This document shows positions 12,907 through 20,340 of a DNA stretch of 21,076 nucleotides, piece after piece. The position numbers and the translations under genes were made by a program. Numbering within the stretch: position 1 is the first letter of the stretch; each line of letters opens with the position of its first letter. The notes beneath the pieces were generated by a model. The model was not told where the DNA came from, searched no databases, and worked only from the letters and a program-made list of their open reading frames with translations. The DNA is from DASXTS01 sp036402215 (GTDB taxonomy: Bacteria > Actinomycetota > Actinomycetes > Mycobacteriales > Pseudonocardiaceae), in NCBI GenBank assembly GCA_036402215.1, contig DASWTI010000281.1, positions 1-21,076 of the forward strand, in the 5' to 3' direction.

Positions 12907-13674
12907 ATGGCGGTGTACGGCGAGCGGCAGGGGCCGGTCACGACGGTCGTGCTGGATCGGCCCGAGGTGCGCAACGCGGTGGACGGCGTGACGGCCGCGG
13001 CGCTGGCGGCGGCGTTCCGGGAGTTCGACGCGGATCCCGGGGCGTCGGCCGCGGTGCTGTGGGGGGCGGGTGGCACGTTCTGCGCGGGGGCGGACCTCGG
13101 GGCGGTGGGCACCGAGCGGGGGAACCAGGTGACGGACGGCGGGGACGGGCCGATGGGGCCGACTCGGCTGCGGCTGGGGAAGCCGGTGGTGGCGGCGATC
13201 GCGGGGCACGCGGTGGCCGGTGGCCTGGAGCTCGCGCTGTGGTGCGACCTGCGGGTCGCGGAGGAGGACGCGGTGCTCGGTGTGTTCTGCCGCCGCTGGG
13301 GCGTGCCGTTGATCGACGGCGGCACGGTGCGGTTGCCGCGGCTGATCGGGAGGAGCCAGGCGCTCGACCTGATCCTGACCGGCCGCGCGGTGGGGGCCGC
13401 GGAGGCGCTCGCGATGGGGCTGGTCAACCGGGTGGTGCCGCGCGGGCAGGCCCGGCCGGCGGCCGAGGCGCTGGCGGCGGAGCTGGCGGCGTTGCCGCAG
13501 GAGTGCCTGCGGCACGACCGGCTCTCGGTGCTGGAGCAGGAGGGCCTGGACGAGGACGCGGCGATGGCCAACGAGTTGCGCCACGGCCGGATCTCGCTGG
13601 CGCACGCGGGCCCGGGGGTGGCGCGCTTCGTCGCCGGCGCCGGGCGGCACGGCGCGCCGGCCACCGGCGGCTGA
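12907..13674 (+). CDS. Crotonase/enoyl-CoA hydratase-family protein
   Basis: This 255-aa crotonase-fold protein has FCAGADL (58-64), which supplies one oxyanion-hole amide, and the GHAVAGGLELALWCDLRVA helix (100-118), which carries Glu108, the equivalent of the first catalytic Glu of enoyl-CoA hydratase. The second Glu position reads GVFCRRWG, with Cys128 in place of Glu. True hydration of enoyl-CoA normally needs both, so an isomerase, a hydrolase or another acyl-CoA reaction is more likely. The following VPLIDGGTVRLPRLIG is a well-conserved feature of this subgroup. The ATG at 12907 is chosen because family homology begins there. The gene is divergent from aidB, another acyl-CoA-type protein. 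Confidence 0.85.
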   Translation: MAVYGERQGPVTTVVLDRPEVRNAVDGVTAAALAAAFREFDADPGASAAVLWGAGGTFCAGADLGAVGTERGNQVTDGGDGPMGPTRLRLGKPVVAAIAGHAVAGGLELALWCDLRVAEEDAVLGVFCRRWGVPLIDGGTVRLPRLIGRSQALDLILTGRAVGAAEALAMGLVNRVVPRGQARPAAEALAAELAALPQECLRHDRLSVLEQEGLDEDAAMANELRHGRISLAHAGPGVARFVAGAGRHGAPATGG

Positions 13675-13775
13675 GGGCCGACGGTCTGCGCGCCGCCCGC
13701 CACGCCGCTCGGCACAGCAACACAGCGGCCGACGGTGCGCCGCGCAACGGCCGGGTCGTCGGGCGCGGAACCGGC

Positions 13776-14639
13776 TCAGCGGTTCAGACGGAACATCCGG
13801 TAGGAGCGCCACGGGCGGTACCCGAGCCGGGCGTAGAAGCCGGTGCGCACCACCCAGTCGACCAGGCACACGCGGGTTCCGGCGTCGCGCAGCGCCCGGG
13901 AGGCGTGCGCGACGAGCAGCGTGCCGATGCCGCGGCCCTGCGCCGCGGGTGCCACGCCGACGCAGTGGAGGTGGCCGGGGTCCGGCCCGAGGAGCGGCGC
14001 ACAGGGGTGCGTGACGGCGGCTCCGGTGGCCGCGAGCAGGGTGCCTACCAGGGCGCCGCCCGAGGCGCGCGCGGTGACGGCCGTGGCGCGGCTCGCCCGG
14101 TACGTGGCGAGCCACTCCGGGTAGTGCTCGGCCTGGAAGGCCAGCACCTCGTCGCCGACCGGTTCCATGGCGGTGGCGACGCCGGCGGGGACGAACGGCG
14201 GGTCGACGTAGCCGCGCAGGTCCTGGGTGAGGTCCACGGTGTCGTGCCGGGAGGTCCAGCCGCGGGCGGTGAAGAACGCGACGGCGTCCGGCAGGTCGAG
14301 TGGCACGCCGGGCCAGATGACGGCGGGGCCGCCGCTGCCGGCGCGCACCTCGGGGACGGTGCCGAGGGAGTCGACGGCGGCGTCCAGCAGGCGGGTGCCC
14401 ACGCCGCGGCGTTGCCAGCCCGGGTCGACGAGCAGCAGTGACACGCCGCCGCCGCGGCCGGACGGGTGGACGGCGGCCGCGGCGACGCCGATGACGATGG
14501 AGCCGGACTCGGCGACCACGCCGGGGCCGAGGGCGGCGACGGCGCCGGGGAGGACGGGCCACGTGGGGGCGAGGGTGCCGGACCAGAGGCGGGTGACGGC
14601 GGCCGGGTCGGCGGGGGTCAGTGGCCGCAGGGTCTCCAT
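13776..14639 (-). CDS. Tandem-domain GNAT acetyltransferase
   Basis: This protein of about 287 aa contains two GNAT N-acetyltransferase domains. The first has its acetyl-CoA-binding loop at VDPGWQRRGVGTRLLDAA and the second at VAPAAQGRGIGTLLVAHA; both keep the Q/R-x-x-G-x-G/A pattern. The C-terminal end (GFYARLGYRPWRSY) is the usual beta6-beta7 region. The start is uncertain: the ATG at 14639 gives METLRPLTPAD, a normal GNAT beginning, while an ATG at 14648 and a GTG at 14666 are in frame but the latter lies inside a strong hairpin. No clear ribosome site precedes any of them. The substrate is unknown. It is downstream of the D,D-carboxypeptidase on the same strand, separated by that hairpin. 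Confidence 0.82.
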   Translation of the reverse strand: METLRPLTPADPAAVTRLWSGTLAPTWPVLPGAVAALGPGVVAESGSIVIGVAAAAVHPSGRGGGVSLLLVDPGWQRRGVGTRLLDAAVDSLGTVPEVRAGSGGPAVIWPGVPLDLPDAVAFFTARGWTSRHDTVDLTQDLRGYVDPPFVPAGVATAMEPVGDEVLAFQAEHYPEWLATYRASRATAVTARASGGALVGTLLAATGAAVTHPCAPLLGPDPGHLHCVGVAPAAQGRGIGTLLVAHASRALRDAGTRVCLVDWVVRTGFYARLGYRPWRSYRMFRLNR

Positions 14640-14654
14640 GACGGGCATGACGGA

Positions 14655-14691
14655 GCAGCCTGCCACCGCGGCGCGCGCGGTGACAGGCTGC
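14655..14691 (-). terminator. Strong hairpin between the carboxypeptidase and GNAT genes
   Basis: GCAGCCTGCCACCGCG (14655-14670) and CGCGGTGACAGGCTGC (14676-14691) pair at 15 of 16 positions around a 5-base loop. It lies 36 bp after the carboxypeptidase stop codon and only 7-16 bp before the likely GNAT starts. It lacks a T-tract. It may terminate the carboxypeptidase message or act as an attenuator for the GNAT gene. Confidence 0.6.
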
Positions 14692-14726
14692 CCTGGGACG
14701 GTGATCGGCCGATCAGGAACCGGTGA

Positions 14727-15461
14727 TCAGATGCCGCAGCTCGATGCCGACCAGAAGCGGCTGCTCCGGTGGTCGACGTGGGTGTGGTCGCCGTGGCCGG
14801 GGTAACCCGGGCCGAGGATGCCGTTGAACCCGTGGTTACGGGCCTGCTGGGCCAGGCGGCACAGCGACGGCGAGCCGACGAGGTCGACGGCATCACCGTA
14901 GAGATGGCGACTGTTGCTGGCTCCGCCGGCGGCGCTGTTGCAGGTGTAGCTGCGGAAGCCGCTGCTGACGTTGATGGCCACGCTGCCGAGGGCCTTGCGC
15001 ATGGCCTGGAGCTTCCACATGGACACCAGGGCGTTGGCCTTGGCGGTCGCCGCGGAGACGGCACCACCGGACCACGTGGAGTTGCACCGGTTCAGCTCGG
15101 CGTAGGTGAAGTTGATGGGGGTGCAGTCGTCGTCCTGCAGGGCGTAGAGCTGGTTGTAGGTCTGCGAGCCGGCGACGCCGTCGGCGGAGAGCCCGTAGGC
15201 CTGCTGGAAGCGGATGAGGGCGGAGCGGGTGGCCGGGCCGAAGGCGCCGTCGAGGGCGAGGACGGCCCCGTACCCGGGGTAGCCGGAGAGGCGGATCTGG
15301 AGCTGGCGGACGTCGTCACCGGACGAGCCCTCGGCGAGGGTGCGTCCCCACGTGTAGCAGCCGTCGGCCTGGGCCGGCGTCGCCGTGATGACGGTACCGA
15401 CCACCCCGAAAGTCACTGCGAGGGCGAGGGCGGCGAGGTAACCGACTATGCGTCGGAGCAT
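14727..15461 (-). CDS. Secreted zinc D-Ala-D-Ala carboxypeptidase, M15 family
   Basis: This 244-aa exported protein has a signal peptide (residues 1-32, cleavage after ATPAQA), a peptidoglycan-binding domain type 1 (about 45-107) and a peptidase M15A domain (about 115-244). It strongly resembles the Streptomyces albus G zinc D,D-carboxypeptidase. Zinc ligands are His186 and Asp193 (RHLYGDAVD) and His228 (DHTHVD). Six cysteines (35, 113, 126, 174, 201, 242) fit the three disulfides of that enzyme. It should trim or cleave peptidoglycan stem peptides outside the cell. The ATG at 15461 has GGAGG 4-5 bases upstream, and this ribosome site is the 3' arm of a perfect 10-bp inverted repeat, suggesting translational control. 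Confidence 0.95.
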   Translation of the reverse strand: MLRRIVGYLAALALAVTFGVVGTVITATPAQADGCYTWGRTLAEGSSGDDVRQLQIRLSGYPGYGAVLALDGAFGPATRSALIRFQQAYGLSADGVAGSQTYNQLYALQDDDCTPINFTYAELNRCNSTWSGGAVSAATAKANALVSMWKLQAMRKALGSVAINVSSGFRSYTCNSAAGGASNSRHLYGDAVDLVGSPSLCRLAQQARNHGFNGILGPGYPGHGDHTHVDHRSSRFWSASSCGI

Positions 15462-15465
15462 GACA

Positions 15466-15495
15466 CCTCCATACCGGTGGGTGATGGTATGGAGG
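15466..15495 (-). promoter_or_regulatory. RBS-sequestering hairpin of the carboxypeptidase mRNA
   Basis: CCTCCATACC (15466-15475) and GGTATGGAGG (15486-15495) are perfect 10-bp arms around a 10-bp loop. In the minus-strand transcript the arm nearest the gene contains the GGAGG ribosome site, and the far arm supplies a matching CCUCC. The folded RNA would hide the site. The same palindrome in DNA could instead be an operator. Confidence 0.6.
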
Positions 15496-15532
15496 CAAAG
15501 CGTGATGGAGACCGAGCGGGCCGGTCAATGGG

Positions 15533-15559
15533 TTGCCGAACATGTGGACGTTTCGGCAA
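15533..15559. promoter_or_regulatory. Inverted repeat between prolyl oligopeptidase and carboxypeptidase genes
   Basis: TTGCCGAA (15533-15540) and TTCGGCAA (15552-15559) are perfect 8-bp arms with an 11-bp centre. The element lies 25 bp after the prolyl oligopeptidase stop and about 70 bp before the carboxypeptidase start, next to a TTGACC hexamer on the minus strand. It could be an operator for the carboxypeptidase or a terminator for the upstream gene. Confidence 0.4.
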
Positions 15560-15583
15560 GAATTTTCGGCCGATCGGCGCAGG

Positions 15584-17629
15584 TCAGGCGTCCGGTCCGC
15601 CCAGTGTCCGCCAGAAGAACTCGAGCACCAGGGCCATCTTGGTGGCCCGCTGGTGATTGTTGGTGGCCCCGCCGTGGCCGCCCTCGATGTTCTCGTAGTA
15701 ACGGACGTCCATGCCGTGCCCGGCCATCAGGGCGGCCATCTTGCGGGCGTGCCCGGGGTGCACCCGGTCGTCGCGGGTGGACGTCATGAGCAGGGTCGGC
15801 GGGTAGGTCCGGCCCGGGTCCAGGTTGTGGTACGGCGAGTAGCCGCGCAGGTAGGCCCAGTCGTCGGGGTCGTCGGGGTCGCCCCACTCGGCCATCCACG
15901 AGGCGCCGGCGAGCAGCAGGTGGTAGCGGCGCATGTCGAGCAGCGGCACCTGGCTGACGACGGCGCCGAACAGCTCCGGGTAGAGGGTGAGCATGTTGCC
16001 GGTGAGCAGGCCGCCGTTGCTGCCGCCCTCGGTGCCGAGCTGGGCGACGGTGGTGATGCCGCGGGCCACCAGGTCGCGGGCGACGGCGGCGAAGTCCTGG
16101 TAGGCGCGGGGCCGGTTCTCGCGCAGCGCGGCGTTGTGCCAGGCGGGTCCGTACTCGCCGCCGCCGCGGATGTTGGCCACCACGTACACGCCGCCGCGGG
16201 CGATCCAGCCGCGTCCGATGAGGCCGCTGTAGGCGGGGGTCTTGGACACCTCGAAGCCGCCGTAGCCGTGCAGGATCGTGGGCGCGGGTTCGTCGCGGCG
16301 GCCGATCACGAAGTAGGGGACGCGGGTGCCGTCGTCGGAGGTGGTGAAGAACTGCTCGACGCGCACCCCGGTGGCGTCGAAGAACGCCGGCGACCGCTTG
16401 ACGGGCTCGGGGTCGCCCTCGCCGATGACGCCGATGGCCACGGTGGCGGGCTCGGTGAAGCCGCTGTACTCCAGGATGTACTCGTCGCCCTGGAGCGGGT
16501 CGGTGCCGATGATGTCGGCCGCGCCCACGTCGGGGACGCCGGGCAGCGGGGCGCTGGTCCAGCCGCCGGGGCCGGGGGTGTGCACGTGGATGCGGCTGAT
16601 GACGTCGGACAGGGTGCTGACCAGCAGGTGGCCGCGGGTCCAGGTGAAGCCGCTGAGCGAGGTGCGCTCGTCGGGCTCGAACACCATGGTGAGGTTCCGG
16701 TCGCCGCGCAGGAACGCGTCGAGCTCGATGACGAGCAGTGAGCCGGCGGGCCAGGTGGTGTCGCCGGTCGTCCAGTCGCTGCGCGGGTGCACGGTGAACC
16801 ACTGGTGGTGCATGTCCACGACGGCGTCGTCGGGGACGTCGAGGCGGATGAGCTCGTCGGAGCCGTCGGGGCGCAGGTAGGTCTCGCTGGTGAAGAACCC
16901 GGGGGAGCGGCCGACGAGGGCGCGGCGGTACCCCGGGGTGTGGTCCTGGACGTAGAACGCCGACACGTCGCCGGGCTTGGCCTCGAACACGGTGGGCGCG
17001 TCGGCGACGGGGGTGCCGCGGCGCCACTCCTTGAGGACGCGGGGGTAGCCGGACGTGGTGAGCGAGCCCTCGCCGAGGTCGGTGCCGACGTGCACGCGGT
17101 CGGCGTCGATCCAGCCGATGCGGGTCTTGGCCTCCGGCAGGGTGAAGCCGCCGGCGTCGGCGCCGACGAACTCGCGGCGGTCGAGGTCGAACTCGCGCAC
17201 CACCCCGGCGTCGGCGCCGCCGCGGGACAGCTCGACGAGCGCGAGCCGGTGGTCGGGGGGCAGCACGGACGCGCCGTTCCACACCCAGTTCTCGCCCTCG
17301 GCGTCGGCGAGGGCGTCCAGGTCGAGCAGCACCTCCCACTCGGGGTCGTGGGTGCGGTAGCTGTCGCGGCTGGTGCGGCGCCACAGGCCGCGCGGGTTGG
17401 CGGCGTCCTGCCAGAAGTTGTAGAGGTGGGCGCCGCGTTGCCGCGGGTACGGGATGCGGTCGTCGGAGTCGAGGACCTCGAGCAGCTCGGCGTAGAGCGT
17501 CCGGTAGTGCTCGGAGCCGGCGAGTTCGGCGGTGGACTCGGCGTTGCGGGCGCGCACCCAGTCGAGGGCGGCGTCGCCGGTGACGTCCTCCAGCCAGAGG
17601 TACGGATCCTGCTCGGGGGAGTCGCTCAT
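15584..17629 (-). CDS. Prolyl oligopeptidase, S9A family
   Basis: This 681-aa serine peptidase has an N-terminal helical segment (DPYLWLEDVTG), a seven-bladed propeller region (about 70-400) and a C-terminal alpha/beta hydrolase domain (about 410-681). The triad is Ser537 (EGGSNGGLL), Asp621 (TRDDRVHP) and His652 (EGGHGG). GGGEYGPAWHNAALRENRPRAYQDF is the conserved stretch before the nucleophile. No signal peptide is present, so it acts in the cytoplasm on short proline-containing peptides. The ATG at 17629 has GGAGGG very close upstream. Only 36 bp separate it from the divergent LLM oxidoreductase start, so the two promoters must overlap or extend into the opposite gene. Confidence 0.95.
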   Translation of the reverse strand: MSDSPEQDPYLWLEDVTGDAALDWVRARNAESTAELAGSEHYRTLYAELLEVLDSDDRIPYPRQRGAHLYNFWQDAANPRGLWRRTSRDSYRTHDPEWEVLLDLDALADAEGENWVWNGASVLPPDHRLALVELSRGGADAGVVREFDLDRREFVGADAGGFTLPEAKTRIGWIDADRVHVGTDLGEGSLTTSGYPRVLKEWRRGTPVADAPTVFEAKPGDVSAFYVQDHTPGYRRALVGRSPGFFTSETYLRPDGSDELIRLDVPDDAVVDMHHQWFTVHPRSDWTTGDTTWPAGSLLVIELDAFLRGDRNLTMVFEPDERTSLSGFTWTRGHLLVSTLSDVISRIHVHTPGPGGWTSAPLPGVPDVGAADIIGTDPLQGDEYILEYSGFTEPATVAIGVIGEGDPEPVKRSPAFFDATGVRVEQFFTTSDDGTRVPYFVIGRRDEPAPTILHGYGGFEVSKTPAYSGLIGRGWIARGGVYVVANIRGGGEYGPAWHNAALRENRPRAYQDFAAVARDLVARGITTVAQLGTEGGSNGGLLTGNMLTLYPELFGAVVSQVPLLDMRRYHLLLAGASWMAEWGDPDDPDDWAYLRGYSPYHNLDPGRTYPPTLLMTSTRDDRVHPGHARKMAALMAGHGMDVRYYENIEGGHGGATNNHQRATKMALVLEFFWRTLGGPDA

Positions 17630-17653
17630 GCCCTCCAGTCTGCCAAGCCCGGC

Positions 17654-17659
17654 TACCGT
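17654..17659 (+). promoter_or_regulatory. Possible leaderless -10 box of the second LLM gene
   Basis: TACCGT matches the TAnnnT -10 pattern and ends 6 bases before the GTG at 17666. No Shine-Dalgarno sequence is present. A -35 box would have to lie at the prolyl oligopeptidase start, and none is clear. Confidence 0.35.
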
Positions 17660-17665
17660 GGCGCC

Positions 17666-18574
17666 GTGAAGCTCGGGTTCGCGTTGCCGGTGTCGGGTTC
17701 GTGGGCGTCGCCGGGTTCGGTGCGGCACGTGGCGGGCCGGGCCGAGGAGCTGGGTTATGCGTCGGTGTGGACGTTCCAGCGGTTGCTGTCGCCGGTGGAC
17801 GGCTCGTGGGGCGAGACGTACCGGTCGGTGCTGGACCCGTTGGTGACGCTGGGGTACGTGGCGGCGGCGACGTCGCGGGTGCGGCTGGGGGTGGCGGTGC
17901 TGAACCTGCCGTTCGCCGCGCCGGCGCTGGTGGCGAAGCAGCTGGCGACGCTGGACGTGCTGTCCGGTGGGCGGGCGGAGGCCGGGCTGGGCACGGGGTG
18001 GGCGGCGGAGGAGTTCGCCGCGGCGGGGGTGGACCGGGCGGCGCGGGGGCGGCGGGCGGAGGAGTTCGTGCCGCTGCTGCGGTCGTTGCTGCACGACGAC
18101 GTGGTGGACCACGCGGGGGAGTTCTACGTGGTGCCGCGGTCGCGGGTGCGGCCGCGGGCGGTGCAGCCGCGGCTGCCGTTGCTGCTGGGTGGGCACGCGG
18201 AGGCGGCGCTGCGCCGGGCCGGGCGGCTGGCGGACGGCTGGGTGAGCAGCAGCCGGCAGGACCTGACGGAGATCGGCCGGTCGATCGGCGTGGTGCGGGA
18301 GGCGGCGGCCGCGGCGGGCCGGGACCCGGACGAGCTGCGCATGGTGTGCCGGGGCGTGGTGCGGTTACGGTCCGGGCGGGTGGCGGCCCGGGAGCCGTTG
18401 ACCGGCTCGGTGGCGCAGGTGCGGTCGGACCTGGCCGCGCTGGCCGCGCAGGGTGTCACGGAGGTGTTCGTGGACCTGAACTTCGACCCCGAGGTCGGGT
18501 CGCCGGACGCCGACCCGGTGGAGTCGCTGCGCCGCGCCGACGAGGCCCTGGAGGGGCTGGCGCCGGGCGCCTGA
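17666..18574 (+). CDS. LLM class flavin/F420-dependent oxidoreductase
   Basis: This 302-aa luciferase-like monooxygenase-family protein has an N-terminal strand MKLGFALPVSG, a RVRLGVAVLNLPF strand, the conserved LATLDVLSGGRAEAGLGTGW segment, and PLLLGGHAEAALRRAGRLADGW. These define the TIM-barrel LLM fold that binds FMN or coenzyme F420. It is only distantly similar to the LLM protein at 4670-5710 and belongs to another subgroup. The GTG at 17666 is chosen because it begins the first beta strand and follows a -10-like hexamer; longer extensions are unlike the family. The substrate is unknown. It precedes the M20 peptidase by 60 bp on the same strand. Confidence 0.85.
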   Translation: MKLGFALPVSGSWASPGSVRHVAGRAEELGYASVWTFQRLLSPVDGSWGETYRSVLDPLVTLGYVAAATSRVRLGVAVLNLPFAAPALVAKQLATLDVLSGGRAEAGLGTGWAAEEFAAAGVDRAARGRRAEEFVPLLRSLLHDDVVDHAGEFYVVPRSRVRPRAVQPRLPLLLGGHAEAALRRAGRLADGWVSSSRQDLTEIGRSIGVVREAAAAAGRDPDELRMVCRGVVRLRSGRVAAREPLTGSVAQVRSDLAALAAQGVTEVFVDLNFDPEVGSPDADPVESLRRADEALEGLAPGA

Positions 18575-18634
18575 GGGTGCTGGCGTTTCGGGTCCCCGGG
18601 GGCGCGTCCGGGCCGCGGCGGCCAGGATGGGTGC

Positions 18635-19846
18635 ATGACCGATCACACGGCGGCGGTGCGGGGCTGGCTGGACGACCGGGCCGACGACATGGCCGCGTTG
18701 CTGGTGCGGCTGGTGGCCGAGGAGACGGAGAACCCGCCGGGGCGGGGCCTGGGCCGGTGCGCGCGGGTGCTGGCCGACGCCATGAAGGAGCTGGGCCTGG
18801 AACCCGAGGTGTTCCCGGTGGCGCACGACGGTGACCTGGAGGACCCGGTGGTGGTCCGCGGCACGGTCGGCGAGGGCCCGCGGGTGGTGTACTTCCACGG
18901 GCACTTCGACGTGGTGCCGGCGCAGCACCCACGGCAGTTCCAGGCCGAGCGCCGTGACGGGTGGATCACCGGGCGGGGCACGGCGGACATGAAGGGCGGC
19001 ATCGTCGCCATGCTGTACGGCGCGGCGGCGGCCAGGGACCTGGGGCTGCTCGGCGACGGCCGCGTGGTGCTGCACCTGGTGTGCGACGAGGAGACCGGCA
19101 GCGTGGCCGGCTCCGGGCACCTGCGGGACGCGAACCTCATCGACTCCGAGGCGCTGGCCATGGTGACGGCCGAGCCGAGCGGCGGCGTCATCTGGAACGC
19201 GGCGCGCGGCGCGGTGTCGCTGCGGGTGGAGCTGCGCGGCCGGGAGGCGCACGTCGGGCAGGCCGACCAGGGGGTGAACGCGTTCCGGCACATGCTGCAC
19301 GTGGCGCGGCCGCTGTTCGGGTACGCGGCGGAGCTGGCCGGGCGGCACACGTCGTTCCCGATGGCCGACGGCGACGCCCGCGGCTCGATGCTCGTGGTGG
19401 GCGGCACGTCCGGCGGCGGGTCCAACTTCAACGTGGTGCCCGGGTCGGCCTGGTTCACGGTGGACGGCCGGTTCAACCCCGAGGAGGATCCGGCGGCCGC
19501 GCTGGAGCGGATGACCGACCTGATCGACGGGGCCGCGGCGGAGATCGGGGCGGCGGTGTCGGTGGACGTGACGCAGGTGCAGCCGGCGGCGGGGGTGGCC
19601 GCGGGGGCCCCGGCGGCGGTGGCGCTCGCCGGGTGCGTGGAGGCGGTGACCGGGGTGGCGCCGCGGTTCGAGCTGTGCCCCGGGGTGCTGGACATCCGCT
19701 GGTACGCCCAGCTCGGCATCCCGGCGTTCGGCTACGGCCCCGGGCGGCTGGACGTCTCGCACGGCCCGGACGAGCACGTCGAGGAGGAGGCGCTGCGGCG
19801 CTGCGCCGCGGTGTACGCGCTGTACGCCCGCGAGCTGCTGTCGTAG
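18635..19846 (+). CDS. M20-family metallopeptidase (ArgE/DapE-like)
   Basis: This 403-aa di-zinc amidohydrolase/peptidase has the full M20 motif set: FHGHFDVVP (His90, Asp92), GTADMKGG (bridging Asp118), CDEETGS (general base Glu152, ligand Glu153), TAEPSG (Glu180) and SHGPDEHV (His376). The lid/dimerisation domain lies at about 190-300 (RGREAHVGQADQGVNA, GGGSNFNVVPG). The group includes acetylornithine deacetylase, succinyl-diaminopimelate desuccinylase and aminoacylases; the exact substrate is not decided by these motifs. No amino-acid biosynthesis gene is adjacent. The ATG at 18635 has AGGA about 8 bases upstream. It is convergent with the NYN-domain gene, 31 bp apart. Confidence 0.92.
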   Translation: MTDHTAAVRGWLDDRADDMAALLVRLVAEETENPPGRGLGRCARVLADAMKELGLEPEVFPVAHDGDLEDPVVVRGTVGEGPRVVYFHGHFDVVPAQHPRQFQAERRDGWITGRGTADMKGGIVAMLYGAAAARDLGLLGDGRVVLHLVCDEETGSVAGSGHLRDANLIDSEALAMVTAEPSGGVIWNAARGAVSLRVELRGREAHVGQADQGVNAFRHMLHVARPLFGYAAELAGRHTSFPMADGDARGSMLVVGGTSGGGSNFNVVPGSAWFTVDGRFNPEEDPAAALERMTDLIDGAAAEIGAAVSVDVTQVQPAAGVAAGAPAAVALAGCVEAVTGVAPRFELCPGVLDIRWYAQLGIPAFGYGPGRLDVSHGPDEHVEEEALRRCAAVYALYARELLS

Positions 19847-19877
19847 CCGCTGCCCGGCGTGGCCGGTCCGGCGTGGC

Positions 19878-20249
19878 TCAGCGGACGCTGCTCGGGCCGG
19901 TGACCTCGGCGCCGAGGGCGGTGACGCGGCGGCGCAGCTCCCGGTCGGCGGTGACCACCAGGCAGCGACGGTCGCCGCGCTCGGCCACCAGGTCCACGAT
20001 GGCGTCGTCCCCGGAGCCACCGGCGGCGACCACCCGCACCCCGGGCACCCCGTCGACGCGCCGGGCCGCGCCCTCCACCACGAGCACCAGCTCCGGTGGT
20101 TCGTCGGTCGGCCAGGAGGGCAGCCCCCCGGCCAGCGGCACCAGGGTGTCCCGCAGCCGCTCCGTGGCCCCGTGCCGGTCGCGCCACCAGCCGTCGGGTA
20201 CGGAACCCACCACGTTGGCGGCATCGACGACGACGAGCGGGGCGGTCAC
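19878..20249 (-). CDS. NYN/PIN-like domain protein
   Basis: This 123-aa protein has the layout of a small NYN (PIN-like) nuclease domain. Acidic residues are at Asp9 (VVVDAANVVGS), Asp81/82 (GSGDDAIVDL) and Asp102 (VVTADRELRRRV), which would form the metal site. PDGWWRDRHGA after the first strand is a recurrent feature of actinobacterial relatives, some of which are annotated as NTP pyrophosphohydrolases without support. It may be an RNase. It starts with GTG at 20249 and has no clear ribosome site. The membrane protein gene ends 82 bp upstream on the same strand, so they may be cotranscribed. Confidence 0.75.
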   Translation of the reverse strand: MTAPLVVVDAANVVGSVPDGWWRDRHGATERLRDTLVPLAGGLPSWPTDEPPELVLVVEGAARRVDGVPGVRVVAAGGSGDDAIVDLVAERGDRRCLVVTADRELRRRVTALGAEVTGPSSVR

Positions 20250-20310
20250 CTGGCCAGTGTCCCCCGTGCCCGGCCGGCCCGCCCGTCACGCCCCCGCGGG
20301 ACCGGTGCGC

Positions 20311-20340
20311 GTCAGCGCCGGTCAGTGCCGGTCAGCGGCG
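20311..20340. repeat. 10-bp tandem repeat
   Basis: The unit GTCAGYGCCG occurs about three times in a row, the last copy overlapping the stop codon of the membrane protein gene. It is probably replication slippage; copy-number change could shift the last codons of that gene. Confidence 0.5.

Noticed and set aside
13675..13775. GGCCGACGGT occurs twice between the convergent crotonase and GNAT genes
   Set aside because: Two 10-bp direct copies in GC-rich DNA without palindromy or a conserved spacing are not convincing as a functional site.
12844..14562. Very long minus-strand frame across the crotonase and GNAT genes
   Set aside because: Almost entirely Arg/Pro/Gly/Ala, no start signal, and it conflicts with two well-supported genes.
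18365..20224. Long minus-strand frame across the LLM, M20 and NYN region
   Set aside because: Antisense to motif-complete enzymes; His/Arg-rich composition typical of GC-rich shadow frames.
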